DNA of 64,000 nt from Leisingera sp. SS27. GTDB lineage: Bacteria > Pseudomonadota > Alphaproteobacteria > Rhodobacterales > Rhodobacteraceae. Location: NCBI RefSeq assembly GCF_028368855.1, contig NZ_JAQNCY010000002.1, forward strand, positions 336,333 through 400,332. The letters run 5' to 3'. Within the stretch, counting starts at the first letter, position 1. Every line of letters begins with the position of its first letter. Shown here piece by piece: positions 26,643 through 35,105 of the stretch. The position numbers were made by a program, and so were the translations under genes. The notes under the pieces are model-generated. The model made no database searches. It worked only from the letters and a program-made list of their open reading frames with translations, and was not told the origin of the DNA.

Positions 26643-27685
26643 TTCAGATCCTCGAACGGGTCGTCCGCTGCCAGATCCTCGGTCCAGCCGAAGGTCTCCC
26701 AGCTTTCCTTCATATGCTCCGGCAGCGGCGCCACCACCGAGACCGGCTTGTGCGTCACCGGGTGCTCAAACACCATCCGGCGGGCATGCAGATGCAGTTT
26801 CTTGGAGATCACCCCGCCGATCGAGGCCCCCCAGCCGTCGCCCAGGTTCTCCTGACCCGAGCCGCCGTATTTGCCGTCGCCCGCAATCGGATGGCCCATG
26901 CCGGACATATGCGCCCGCAGCTGGTGGGTGCGCCCGGTGATCGGCTCCATCGCCACCCATGCGGCGCGGCTGGCCACCCGGTAGAGCGTGGCGTAAAGCG
27001 TATGCGCGCGCTTGGCGCCGAGCGTGTCGTCGATGTCGTGCGGATGCACGTTGATCATCTTCTCGCCTTCGCCGGACTTGCCATGCCCCGGCGCCTTGAC
27101 CAGCCCGTTCTTGATCTCGCCCAGGTACGGCGTTGGCACGCCGGCCACCAAGGCCCAGTAGATCTTGCGGGTGTTCTTGTGGCGGAAGGCAGCGGTCAGC
27201 CCCTGGGCTGCCTTGCGGTTCCTTGCCAGCACCAGCACGCCGGAAGTGTCCTTGTCGATCCGGTGCACCAGCTTGGGTTTGTCTTCCAGCCCGAACTTCA
27301 GCGCCTCTGCCAGACCATCCACATGTTTGGTGGTGCCAGAGCCGCCCTGCACCGCCAGGCCTGCAGGCTTGTTCAACACGATCACGTCATCGTCGCGGTA
27401 AATGACGCAGTCGCGGATCATCTTGGCGTCGGCATCGGAAACCCGCATCTCGCGCGGCGCGGCAGGTTTCAGGTCGCTGTCCGCCAGCGGCGGCACCCGC
27501 ACCACCTGCCCCGCCTCGACACGGGTATTGGCCTTCACGCGGGCGCCGTCCAGCCGCAGCTCGCCCTTGCGGCACATCTTCTCGATGCGGCCCTGGTTCA
27601 CATGCGGAAACAGCCGCCGCAGCCAGCGGTCAATGCGCTGGCCGCCATCGTCTTCGCTGACGGTAATCATCTGAACGCCGCTCAT
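26639..27685 (-). CDS. rluC: RluA-family 23S rRNA pseudouridine synthase (RluC-like)
   Basis: The 348-residue enzyme has an N-terminal S4 RNA-binding domain (QRIDRWLRRLFPHVNQGRIEKMCRKGELRLDGARVKANTRV) and the catalytic HRIDKDTSGVLVLAR with the conserved aspartate, then KIYWALV and GRTHQLRAHM. I start it at the ATG overlapping the crcB stop (ATGA). The long upstream frame is an artefact in the crcB gene. Among RluA-type enzymes the S4 domain and layout best fit RluC, but the modified positions cannot be read from sequence. Confidence 0.85.
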   Translation of the reverse strand: MSGVQMITVSEDDGGQRIDRWLRRLFPHVNQGRIEKMCRKGELRLDGARVKANTRVEAGQVVRVPPLADSDLKPAAPREMRVSDADAKMIRDCVIYRDDDVIVLNKPAGLAVQGGSGTTKHVDGLAEALKFGLEDKPKLVHRIDKDTSGVLVLARNRKAAQGLTAAFRHKNTRKIYWALVAGVPTPYLGEIKNGLVKAPGHGKSGEGEKMINVHPHDIDDTLGAKRAHTLYATLYRVASRAAWVAMEPITGRTHQLRAHMSGMGHPIAGDGKYGGSGQENLGDGWGASIGGVISKKLHLHARRMVFEHPVTHKPVSVVAPLPEHMKESWETFGWTEDLAADDPFEDLK

Positions 27686-28062
27686 GCGAACACTCCTCTT
27701 GCGGCCATCAGGCCCAGAAACAAACCGCCGACCGACAGGCCCACGGACAAAGCTACATAGAGCGCCGCCTGCCCGAAGGCGCCGCGCTCGATCAGGTTGG
27801 CGGTCTCCAGCGAGAACGCCGAGAAGGTCGTGAACCCGCCCAGCAGCCCGGTCATCACCAGCGGGCTGAGCCAGGTCAGGTCCCGCAGCGCCGCCGCCAC
27901 CACGAACATCCCCATCAGAAACGAGCCGAGGATGTTCACCGTCAGGATCGCCACCGGGAAATCGTGATGCCCCAGCACCCGGATGATGCCCAGCCCGGCC
28001 AGATAACGGCACACCGCCCCGATTGCGCCGCCAAGGGCCACCATGGAAACCGAAGAAATCAT
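27682..28062 (-). CDS. crcB: Fluoride exporter CrcB (FluC)
   Basis: The 126-residue, four-helix protein exports fluoride. It has the signature GGAIGAVCRYLAG near the N-terminus, FPVAILTVNILGSFLMG, and TGLLGGFTTFSAFSLET with the conserved phenylalanines of the fluoride pathway. I looked for a crcB-type fluoride riboswitch upstream and saw none. The gene is likely the first of an operon with rluC, the HAD gene and the ATP12 gene. Confidence 0.93.
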   Translation of the reverse strand: MISSVSMVALGGAIGAVCRYLAGLGIIRVLGHHDFPVAILTVNILGSFLMGMFVVAAALRDLTWLSPLVMTGLLGGFTTFSAFSLETANLIERGAFGQAALYVALSVGLSVGGLFLGLMAARGVFA

Positions 28063-28150
28063 CCCCGTCCTGTCGCCGGCACAGGCAGGGATGTCAAGTT
28101 TTGCCCGTGTTGCACGGCGCGCAGGGCTGCCAGCAAATGGCTCCCGGCTC

Positions 28151-28206
28151 TTTCATCTTGCTCCAAATACTCCCGCCGGAGGCAGCGGCTTTGCCGGCAA
28201 AGCCGC
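28151..28206. repeat. Intergenic repeat, diverged relative of family C
   Basis: A lead segment TTTCATCTTGCTCCAAATAC then TCCCGCCGG resembles the tail of family C read on the other strand (TTCATCTGGCTGAAAATATC). A perfect 22-bp palindrome at 28185-28206 (halves GCGGCTTTGCC / GGCAAAGCCGC) follows, touching the rarA stop. It could end rarA transcription. Confidence 0.55.
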
Positions 28207-28207
28207 T

Positions 28208-29530
28208 TCACTTGTTCCGCTTTGCCCTGAGGTTCGCGAAATAATCCGTGCGCCGCTTCAGCTCGCGCTCGAACCCGCGCTCCACCGGCTGATACAGAAC
28301 CGGGCGTTTCACCCCGTCGGGGAAGTAGTTCTGGCCGGAGAACCCGTCCTCGGCATCGTGGTCATAGGCATAGCCGTCGCCATAGCCCTGCTCCGACATC
28401 AGCTTGGTCGGCGCGTTCAGGATATGCTTGGGCGGCGGCGCGCTGCCGGTCTGCTTGGCCAGCCGCCGGGCGGCCTTGATGCCCACATAGACCGCGTTGG
28501 ATTTCGGCGCCAGCGCCAGATAGACGGCGGCGTTGGCCAGCGCCAGTTCGCCCTCCGGGCTGCCAAGACGCTCATATGTCTGCCAGGCGTTGAGGCAGAC
28601 GGTATTAGCCTGCGGGTCGGCCATGCCGATATCCTCGGTCGACATCATCGTGAGGCGCCGGGCCAGAAACCGCGGGTCCTCGCCGCCCTCCAGCATCCGC
28701 GCCAGCCAGTAAAGCGCCGCATCCGGATCAGAGCCGCGGATCGACTTGTGCAGGGCGGAAATCAGGTTGTAATGCTCGTCGCCGGATTTGTCGAACTTGG
28801 CCGCGCGGCGCATCAGCCGGTTTGACAGCGCCTCACGCCCCAGGGGCGCCTCCACCTTCCAGGCGGCAACTTGTTCAATAAGGTTCAGAAGCGCCCGCCC
28901 GTCGCCATCGGCCATCTCATGCAGCGCGTCGCGGGCATCCCCGCGCAGCGGCAAGGCGCGGCCCAGCTCCTTCTCGGCGCGCTGGGTCAGGCGTTCGAGG
29001 TCGGCCAGCGACAGCCGCTCCAGCACCAGCACCTGCGAGCGGGACAGCACAGCGGCGTTCAGCTCAAACGAAGGATTCTCCGTTGTCGCCCCGACCAGAA
29101 GGATGGTGCCATCCTCCATATGCGGCAGGAAGCCGTCCTGCTGGGCCTTGTTGAAACGGTGGATCTCATCCACGAACAGCAGCGTCCCCTGCCCGTTCTG
29201 GCGGCGGATCTTGGCGGCCTCAAACACCTTCCTTAGATCCGGCACACCGGTGAAGATCGCCGAGATCTGCACAAAATGCAGGTCAGTCTCCCGTGCAAGC
29301 AGCCGTGCGATGGTGGTCTTGCCCACGCCGGGCGGCCCCCAGAAGATCAGGGACGACAAAGACCCTGAGGCCAGCATCACGCCCAAAGGCGCCTCTGGAC
29401 CCAGCACCTGTTCCTGGCCGATCACATCCGCCAGCGACTGCGGCCGCAAGCGGTCGGCCAGCGGCCGGTTCCTGCTGGCCTGCTGCGCCTCGTCCTTGCC
29501 AGGCTCCGGGCTGCCGAACAGGTCCGCCAT
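28208..29530 (-). CDS. rarA: Replication-associated recombination protein RarA (MgsA)
   Basis: This 440-residue AAA+ ATPase acts at stalled replication forks. It has LADVIGQEQVLG, Walker A GPPGVGKTTIARLL, Walker B LLFVDEIHRFNKAQQDGFLP, sensor motif GATTENPSFELNAAVLSRSQV and the C-terminal clamp-loader-like domain with EDIGMADP. The start ATG shares one base with the upstream stop (TGATG), so it is coupled to the Do-family protease gene. Confidence 0.95.
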   Translation of the reverse strand: MADLFGSPEPGKDEAQQASRNRPLADRLRPQSLADVIGQEQVLGPEAPLGVMLASGSLSSLIFWGPPGVGKTTIARLLARETDLHFVQISAIFTGVPDLRKVFEAAKIRRQNGQGTLLFVDEIHRFNKAQQDGFLPHMEDGTILLVGATTENPSFELNAAVLSRSQVLVLERLSLADLERLTQRAEKELGRALPLRGDARDALHEMADGDGRALLNLIEQVAAWKVEAPLGREALSNRLMRRAAKFDKSGDEHYNLISALHKSIRGSDPDAALYWLARMLEGGEDPRFLARRLTMMSTEDIGMADPQANTVCLNAWQTYERLGSPEGELALANAAVYLALAPKSNAVYVGIKAARRLAKQTGSAPPPKHILNAPTKLMSEQGYGDGYAYDHDAEDGFSGQNYFPDGVKRPVLYQPVERGFERELKRRTDYFANLRAKRNK

Positions 29531-30936
29531 CAGGTGCGGAACCGCAGGGTGACGCGCTGGCCGCGGCGGTTCAGGTCCAGTTGAATCCAGCGGCCGCTGT
29601 TTGCGAGGATGGCATAAACGTCCTCAGTGCCGCTGACGGGCTGGCCGTTCACCGCCAAGAGCGCATCGCCGGGCTGCACCCCGCCGCGGCCCGCATAAGG
29701 GCCGGGATCGGTGACCACCACGCCCTCCGCCGACAGCGGCAGGCCAAGCCGCGCAATCACCTGCGGATTGATCTGCGCCACGGTCAGGCCGGGCAGTGCA
29801 GTCCGCTCATCCAGCTGCACCGGGTTGGCGGGCGGCTGGTCCGGCGCGGTGATCATCGGCACCGCCACCGCCTCGCGCTCGTCCCCGCGCAGGCGGGTAA
29901 TGTCCGCGGTGCCGCCCAGGCCGGAGACCGACATGCGGAACACCATTTCGGAGGGCGAATTCACCACCTCGCCGTCCACATGGGTGATCACATCGCCCAC
30001 CTTGAACCCTGCCTTGGCAAAGGGGCTTTCCCGGTGCAGGTCGGAGACCACCATGCCCTCCGGCACCTCCATGCCCAGCGAGGCAGCCAGATCCGCATCC
30101 ACCGGCTGCCCGGCCATGCCCGCCCAGGGGCGCTGGAACTCCTCGGCGCCGTCCCGCGCCTGTTCCACGAATTGTTTGACCAGATTGGCGGGGATCGCAA
30201 AGCCGATGCCGTTGGAGCCGCCGGAGCGCGACAGGATGCGGGTGTTAATGCCGATGAGATCGCCGTTGACGTCAATCAGCGCACCGCCGGAATTGCCCGG
30301 GTTGATCGGCGCGTCGGTCTGGATGTAGTAGCCAAAGCCATCGCCCGCCCCCATGCCGGTGCGCGCAAGCCCGGAGATGATGCCGCTGCTGACAGTCTGG
30401 CCGACCCCGAACGGGTTGCCGATCGCCAGCGCCAGCTCGCCCACCTCGACCTCATCGCTGTCGCGCAGGTCCAGATGCGGCAGGTCTTCGGCCTCATCCA
30501 GCTGCAGGATTGCCAGGTCGCTGGCCTTGTCGCCCAGGATCACCCGCGCATTGTACTCGCGCCGGTCATTGGTCACCACGCGGATTTCCGTGGCGCTGCC
30601 GACAACGTGGTAGTTGGAAACCACGATACCATCCGCCGACAGGATCACTCCTGACCCCAGAGAGTTCTCCACCCGCGGCTGCGGCTTGGCAAAACCGCGG
30701 AAGAAATCGTCGAAGAACGGGTCGTTCATGAACGGGGAGCGGCGGCGCTGCTGCACCTGGCGCACCACCTTGGCATAGATGTTGACCACCGCCGGAGAGG
30801 CTTCTTTGACCAGCGGCGCAAACCCCAGCGCGATCTCTGCCCGGGACTGCGGCACCCTGGTTTCAGCGGCGGCGGGCAAGGCCAGCGCAGGCAGGGCAAG
30901 GCACAGGGCAAAGGCGGTCAGGGCTGGGCGGATCAT
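29530..30936 (-). CDS. Do-family periplasmic serine endopeptidase (DegP/DegQ-like)
   Basis: The 468-residue precursor has a signal peptide of about 24 residues ending AAAET, a trypsin-like domain with catalytic His110 (SNYHVVGSA), Asp140 (KASDLAIL) and Ser216 (NPGNSGGAL), then two PDZ domains (GMVVSDLHRESPFAKAGFKVGDVI; GVVVTDPGPYAGRGGVQPGDALLAVNGQPV). It degrades or refolds damaged envelope proteins. I start at the ATG of MIRPALTAF rather than the earlier frame, which lacks signal-peptide character. It is coupled to rarA by a one-base overlap. Confidence 0.93.
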   Translation of the reverse strand: MIRPALTAFALCLALPALALPAAAETRVPQSRAEIALGFAPLVKEASPAVVNIYAKVVRQVQQRRRSPFMNDPFFDDFFRGFAKPQPRVENSLGSGVILSADGIVVSNYHVVGSATEIRVVTNDRREYNARVILGDKASDLAILQLDEAEDLPHLDLRDSDEVEVGELALAIGNPFGVGQTVSSGIISGLARTGMGAGDGFGYYIQTDAPINPGNSGGALIDVNGDLIGINTRILSRSGGSNGIGFAIPANLVKQFVEQARDGAEEFQRPWAGMAGQPVDADLAASLGMEVPEGMVVSDLHRESPFAKAGFKVGDVITHVDGEVVNSPSEMVFRMSVSGLGGTADITRLRGDEREAVAVPMITAPDQPPANPVQLDERTALPGLTVAQINPQVIARLGLPLSAEGVVVTDPGPYAGRGGVQPGDALLAVNGQPVSGTEDVYAILANSGRWIQLDLNRRGQRVTLRFRT

Positions 30937-31022
30937 GGGGGCTCCGTTGGTTGCTGCGTGAAGGATATGCGGAGAGCGCACCCGGATTGCAAGGCTGCAG
31001 GCAAGCCTCATCCTTGCGGGGC

Positions 31023-31086
31023 GGAGGGGCGCTGCCCCTCTTGGCCTGACGGCCAATTCACCCCGGGATATTTTCAGCCAGATGAA
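31023..31086. repeat. Intergenic repeat family C, copy 2
   Basis: Same unit as at 18085-18150 with few changes: GAGGGGC-GCT-GCCCCTC, a shorter TTGGCC-TGAC-GGCCAA hairpin, then the identical TTCACCCCGGGATATTTTCA-GCCAGATGAA tail. It lies between the DAHP synthase stop and the protease start. Confidence 0.75.
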
Positions 31087-31132
31087 TAAAGGAGCAGACC
31101 GCGCAGTTCAGAGGCCTGCCCCCTGGCAAGCC

Positions 31133-32212
31133 TCAGGCCTCTGCCAGTTCCGCCTGCGGGGCCGCCGTGCGGCGTTTGGCAACCGCTTCGGCCAGATGCT
31201 CCAGCTCTGTCACGGTGTCCTCCCATCCCAGGCAGCCGTCGGTGACAGACTGGCCGTAGGTCAGCGCCCCCTTGCCCAGGTCCTGGCGGCCTGCCACCAG
31301 ATGGCTTTCCACCATCACGCCGGTGATGCGGCTGTCGCCGCCGGCAATCTGTGCCGCCACATCGCGCAGCACCGCGGGCTGCCGCATCGGGTCCTTGCCG
31401 CTGTTGGCGTGGCTGGCGTCGATCATCACATGGCCGCGGATGCCGTCCTTTTCCGCCAGTTTGCAGGCCGCATCGACCGAGGCCGCGTCATAGTTTGTGC
31501 CGCCGCCGCCGCGCAGGATCAGGTGGCAGTCCGGGTTGCCGCTGGTGGCCGCAATCGCCGCGCGGCCCGACTTGGCCAGTGCCATGAAATGATGCGGATG
31601 GGCGGCCGAGCGCACCGCGTCCACCGCGATCTGCACATTGCCGCGGGTGCCGTTTTTGAAGCCCACCGGGCAGCTGAGGCCGGAGGCCATTTCGCGGTGG
31701 ATCTGGCTTTCCGTGGTGCGGGCGCCGATGGCGGCCCAAGCCACCAGGTCGGAGATGTATTGCGGCACCGCAGTATCCAGGAACTCTGTCCCGACCGGCA
31801 GGCCCAGCGCGTTGATGTCCAGGCACAGGCGGCGCGCCAGCCCCAGGCCCTCGTTGATGCGGAAGGAGTTGTCGAGGCCAGGATCGTTGATCAGCCCCTT
31901 CCAGCCAGAGATGGTGCGGGGCTTCTCGAAGTAGACCCGCATGACGATCTCCAGCTCACCTGCCAGCCTCTGGCGCAGCGGGGCCAGCCGTTCGGCGTAT
32001 TCCATTGCCGCCTTGGGATCATGGATCGAACAGGGGCCGACCACGGCCACCACGCGCCCGTCGCGGCCGTGCAGCACGTCCTGAATGGCGGTGCGGCTGG
32101 CCAGAACGGTATCAGTGGCGGCAGCCGTCGAGGGCATCTGCGCGGCGAGGTCCTCGGGCGAGATCAGTTCCTGCATGCCGGTGATGCGGAGGTTTTCGGT
32201 TTGCGGTGTCAT
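31133..32212 (-). CDS. 3-deoxy-7-phosphoheptulonate synthase (class I DAHP synthase)
   Basis: DAHP synthase joins phosphoenolpyruvate and erythrose 4-phosphate, the entry step to aromatic amino acids. The 359-residue product is of the AroF/AroG/AroH type: VVAVVGPCSIHDPKAAMEYAERLAPL, MRVYFEKPRTISGWKGLINDP, GLPVGTEFLDT, WAAIGARTTESQIHREMASGLSCPVGFKNGT, and RGHVMIDASHANSGKDP. The leader in front encodes a peptide with six aromatic residues in a row followed by a terminator, so the gene is likely controlled by attenuation in response to charged aromatic tRNAs. No other aro or trp gene is adjacent. Confidence 0.94.
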   Translation of the reverse strand: MTPQTENLRITGMQELISPEDLAAQMPSTAAATDTVLASRTAIQDVLHGRDGRVVAVVGPCSIHDPKAAMEYAERLAPLRQRLAGELEIVMRVYFEKPRTISGWKGLINDPGLDNSFRINEGLGLARRLCLDINALGLPVGTEFLDTAVPQYISDLVAWAAIGARTTESQIHREMASGLSCPVGFKNGTRGNVQIAVDAVRSAAHPHHFMALAKSGRAAIAATSGNPDCHLILRGGGGTNYDAASVDAACKLAEKDGIRGHVMIDASHANSGKDPMRQPAVLRDVAAQIAGGDSRITGVMVESHLVAGRQDLGKGALTYGQSVTDGCLGWEDTVTELEHLAEAVAKRRTAAPQAELAEA

Positions 32213-32257
32213 GTTTCAGCTTCCTTGGCGGGAGGCCCGTGGCGCTGCGGCGGATAC

Positions 32258-32287
32258 AAAAAAACCGCCTGCGGGCTGCGGGCGGTT
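32258..32287 (-). terminator. Attenuator terminator before the DAHP synthase gene
   Basis: The minus strand shows AACCGCC, an 11-base loop CGCAGCCCGCA, GGCGGTT and then seven T's. It lies between the leader-peptide stop and the synthase ATG, a position where it can only be a conditional terminator. Confidence 0.85.
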
Positions 32288-32315
32288 GGTGGTATCCTGG
32301 TGCGTTCCGGTCTGT

Positions 32316-32399
32316 CTAACCCGGGAATGCGCTGACCCCTCCGTCCGCCATGTGGCGCGGATAAAAGAAATACCAGAATGCGGCATAGGTACGGGTCAT
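32316..32399 (-). CDS. Aromatic leader peptide (27 aa) of the DAHP synthase attenuator
   Basis: The short frame encodes MTRTYAA, then the run F-W-Y-F-F-Y, then PRHMADGGVSAFPG and TAG. Six aromatic codons in succession at residues 8-13 (Phe, Trp, Tyr, Phe, Phe, Tyr) are the mark of a transcription-attenuation leader sensing all three aromatic aminoacyl-tRNAs. The stop lies 28 bases before a strong terminator. The segment just after the aromatic codons contains GGCGG, complementary to the CCGCC arm of the terminator, so it can serve as anti-terminator when a ribosome stalls. A promoter places transcription start at or one base before the ATG, with no ribosome site, so the mRNA is probably leaderless. 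Confidence 0.85.
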   Translation of the reverse strand: MTRTYAAFWYFFYPRHMADGGVSAFPG

Positions 32400-32406
32400 G
32401 GGCCGG

Positions 32407-32435
32407 ACGCTAGCGGAGATTCGCGGGGCTGTCAC
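32407..32435 (-). promoter_or_regulatory. Promoter of the leader peptide and DAHP synthase
   Basis: GTGACA (minus strand, 32435-32430), a 17-base spacer and TAGCGT (32412-32407). The start site expected seven bases on falls at about base 32400, directly at the leader ATG (32399). Confidence 0.55.
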
Positions 32436-32514
32436 CCCTGAAAATCCCGCACCCCAAAAAGCGCAAGGACCCTCCGCTGCGGGAGAGCCCTTGGCAGTTT
32501 CCTGTGCGCAGACC

Positions 32515-34935
32515 TCAGAAGTCCTGCCACATGTCGCGGGCGGCATTGCCGTCACTGGCGGCGGCTGCAACCGGCGCCGGGCCAGGCTCGGCCGCCCAAT
32601 CCTCATCGGCCCAGTCGTCATCGCCATGTGCCGAGGGCTGCGCCGCTGGCGCGGCCGGCGCTGCCAATGCGGCGCTGCTGCCGTCCACCTGGAACCGCGT
32701 CACCAGGTCTGCAAGCTTCATCGCGTCGCTGTTCAGCATGTGGCCCGCCGCGGTGGCTTCCTCCACCATTGCGGCGTTCTGCTGGGTCACCTGATCCAGC
32801 TGGGTGACGCCGGTGTTGATCTCATGCAGGCCGGTGGACTGTTCCTCAGCGCCTTCGGCGATTTCAGAGACCAGCTGCGAGATATGGCTGACGCGGCCCA
32901 CGATGGACTCCAGCGCCTGGCCTGCCCGGCCCACCAGATCGACGCCCTGGTCCACCTGACGGGAGCTGTCGGAGATCAGTGTCTTGATTTCCATCGCCGC
33001 GTCTGAGGAGCGTTGCGCCAGCGCCCGCACCTCGGAGGCAACCACGGCAAAGCCGCGGCCCGCTTCGCCTGCACGGGCGGCCTCCACCCCGGCATTCAGC
33101 GCCAGAAGGTTGGTCTGGAAGGAAATGTCGTCGATCACGCCGATGATCTGGCTGATCTTCTTCGAGCTGTCCTCGATCCCGCCCATGGCGGCAACCGCCT
33201 CCTGCACCACCTCGCCGCTGGTTTCGGCTTCCTGGCGGGCCTCGCGCACGGTGTTTTCCACATTGCGGGCGCCTTCGGCCGCGGATTTCACACTGGCTGT
33301 CAGCTCATCAATGGCAGCAGCGGTTTCTTCCAGCGTTGCCGCCTGGCTTTCGGTGCGGTGCGACAGATCATCGGAAGCCTGGCTGATCTCCGCGGCACCG
33401 CTGCGGATGCTCGTGGTGGCCTCGATCACCTGCTGGACGGTGACGTTCAGATTGTCGATCGAGCCGTTGAAGTCGGCGCGCAGCTGCTCGTATTCCTCCG
33501 GGAATTGCTCAGCGATGCGGATGGTCAGATCGCCGTGGGCCAGCCGCGACAGCCGTTCGCTCAGCTCGCGCACAACGCCCGCCAGTTCGGCGTCCTTGCT
33601 CTCTGCCTTCTGCGCCTCCGCCTCCTGCATCCGCACCAGTTCGTCGCGGAATTTCTCCAGCGCGCGGGCCATGTCGCCGACTTCATCGCCGCGGTTCTGG
33701 CCATGGATCTCCACCGCGTTGTTGCCCTCGGCCAGGCCGCGCATCGACGTCACGATGCGGCGGATGCCCGACGCAATGCCGGAGGCGATCACAAGCGCCA
33801 GGATGCCGCCGATCAGGATGGCGCCGCCGATAGCCGCGGGGATCATGGTGCGGGTCTGTGCGCCCAGTTCCTCGTTGGCGGCGCGGCGTTCCGCCATAGC
33901 TGCGCTGCCGGCGGCCTGCAGGGTAGCCATAGTCGCGCGGAAGCTGTCAAAATACTCCTTGCCGCGGCCCTCTGCGACCAGGTCGGCCATGTCATCCATG
34001 GTGGCGGCACTGCCGATCACCCGGCGCAGCTGCAGCATCGGCACCACCACTTCATTGCGCCATTCGTCAATGATCCCCGCAACCTTGTTCAGGCGGTTTG
34101 ACTGCATCAGGTTGTCTGCCAGCGCCAGCCGGAGGTCGGCCATAACTTCGTTGAAGCGGCCGTTGCCCTCCATGTAGGGATCCAGAAACTCCCGGTCGCC
34201 TGCCAGAAGGAAGCCGCGCATGCCCGTCTCCATGTCCACCGCGGCGGCCTGCAGGTCCTTGGCGCGGCTGATCACCTTGTGGGTCTGCTCCACCGCCTGA
34301 AGCGAGGTGTTCAGATAGTCCGGATCCGCAATGCCTGCATTGACCAGCGACATGAAGGTGTTGCGGCGGTTGTTCAGCTCGACTTGCTCCTCCTCGATGA
34401 CATTGGTCATCTCGGTGCGGAACTGCTCGAAGTAGACCCGGCCCTTGGATTTCTTCACCTCGGCGGCCATGTCGTTCATGGTCATGGCGTCGCCGATTTC
34501 CTGGCGCAGCGCGATGGCGCCGGCGGCCACGTTTTCCTGCCAGCCGGTCAGGGTCTGCTCCGCCTCGTCCAGGGTGGCCAGCATCTCTGCATCGCCTGCT
34601 GCCAGGTTGCGCAGGCTGGCGAGAGTTTCAGCAACCTGACTTTTGCCCGCCTCGAACGGGACCAGGTACTCCTCCCGGCCCGCCAGAAGGTAGCCGCGCA
34701 GGCCTGCCTCCATTTGCGAAGCCGCCTCTGCCAGGGTCTGCGAACCGGTCAGGATTTCCTGGGTGTGATCCACCGCCTTGGCCGACTGGTCCATCCGGCC
34801 CAGGTTGAAGACGGCAAGCACCCCCACCCCAAGCACCAAAAGCAACGGCAGCACCGCGACGGAAACGATTTTCACCTTGGTACTGAGGTTTGCCAGTGAG
34901 AACCGCCTGGCCGCGGATGTCTTGTTCTTTGCCAT
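32515..34935 (-). CDS. Methyl-accepting chemotaxis protein with duplicated CHASE3-like sensor
   Basis: The 806-residue receptor has a membrane helix (residues 21-42) and two tandem helical sensor repeats. Each repeat has the CHASE3-type pattern E-x-GLRGYLLAGREEYLVP / METGMRGFLLAGDREFLDP. A second membrane helix (AAIGGAILIGGILALVIA), a HAMP domain with a second HAMP-like segment, and the signalling hairpin (EISQLVSEIAEGAEEQSTGLHEINTGVTQLDQVTQQNAAM) follow. The highly conserved tip is RNAGEAGRGFAVVASEVRALAQRS-like. The acidic tail ends in WQDF, resembling a CheR-docking pentapeptide. I start it at the ATG following a GGGAC rather than the upstream TTG. Confidence 0.92.
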   Translation of the reverse strand: MAKNKTSAARRFSLANLSTKVKIVSVAVLPLLLVLGVGVLAVFNLGRMDQSAKAVDHTQEILTGSQTLAEAASQMEAGLRGYLLAGREEYLVPFEAGKSQVAETLASLRNLAAGDAEMLATLDEAEQTLTGWQENVAAGAIALRQEIGDAMTMNDMAAEVKKSKGRVYFEQFRTEMTNVIEEEQVELNNRRNTFMSLVNAGIADPDYLNTSLQAVEQTHKVISRAKDLQAAAVDMETGMRGFLLAGDREFLDPYMEGNGRFNEVMADLRLALADNLMQSNRLNKVAGIIDEWRNEVVVPMLQLRRVIGSAATMDDMADLVAEGRGKEYFDSFRATMATLQAAGSAAMAERRAANEELGAQTRTMIPAAIGGAILIGGILALVIASGIASGIRRIVTSMRGLAEGNNAVEIHGQNRGDEVGDMARALEKFRDELVRMQEAEAQKAESKDAELAGVVRELSERLSRLAHGDLTIRIAEQFPEEYEQLRADFNGSIDNLNVTVQQVIEATTSIRSGAAEISQASDDLSHRTESQAATLEETAAAIDELTASVKSAAEGARNVENTVREARQEAETSGEVVQEAVAAMGGIEDSSKKISQIIGVIDDISFQTNLLALNAGVEAARAGEAGRGFAVVASEVRALAQRSSDAAMEIKTLISDSSRQVDQGVDLVGRAGQALESIVGRVSHISQLVSEIAEGAEEQSTGLHEINTGVTQLDQVTQQNAAMVEEATAAGHMLNSDAMKLADLVTRFQVDGSSAALAAPAAPAAQPSAHGDDDWADEDWAAEPGPAPVAAAASDGNAARDMWQDF

Positions 34936-35043
34936 CACATCTGTCCCGGAAATTTCGGATGACAACGTTAAGGCAGAAGAAAATTACGATTCCCTTTCAC
35001 GTTGAAAGTGAATCTGAAACGCCGCGAGCTGCCGTGGCGTAAG

Positions 35044-35072
35044 AAAAACCCCCGCTCCGGGCGGAGCGGGGG
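35044..35072 (-). terminator. Terminator of the alpha ribosomal block after rplQ
   Basis: On the minus strand CCCCCGCTCCG, loop CC, CGGAGCGGGGG, then TTTTTC. An 11-bp perfect stem with a T run about 35 bases past the rplQ stop. Confidence 0.88.
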
Positions 35073-35105
35073 CCAGACAGTGAACCCAGACAGGTTCAGC
35101 GCGTC

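Noticed and set aside
26714-27760. 348-residue plus-strand frame opposite rluC
   Set aside because: A shadow frame of the pseudouridine synthase gene without own ribosome site or domain.
28063-28207. Fluoride riboswitch upstream of crcB
   Set aside because: I could not find the conserved crcB-motif pseudoknot sequences on the minus strand; the stretch is the repeat element and unstructured sequence.
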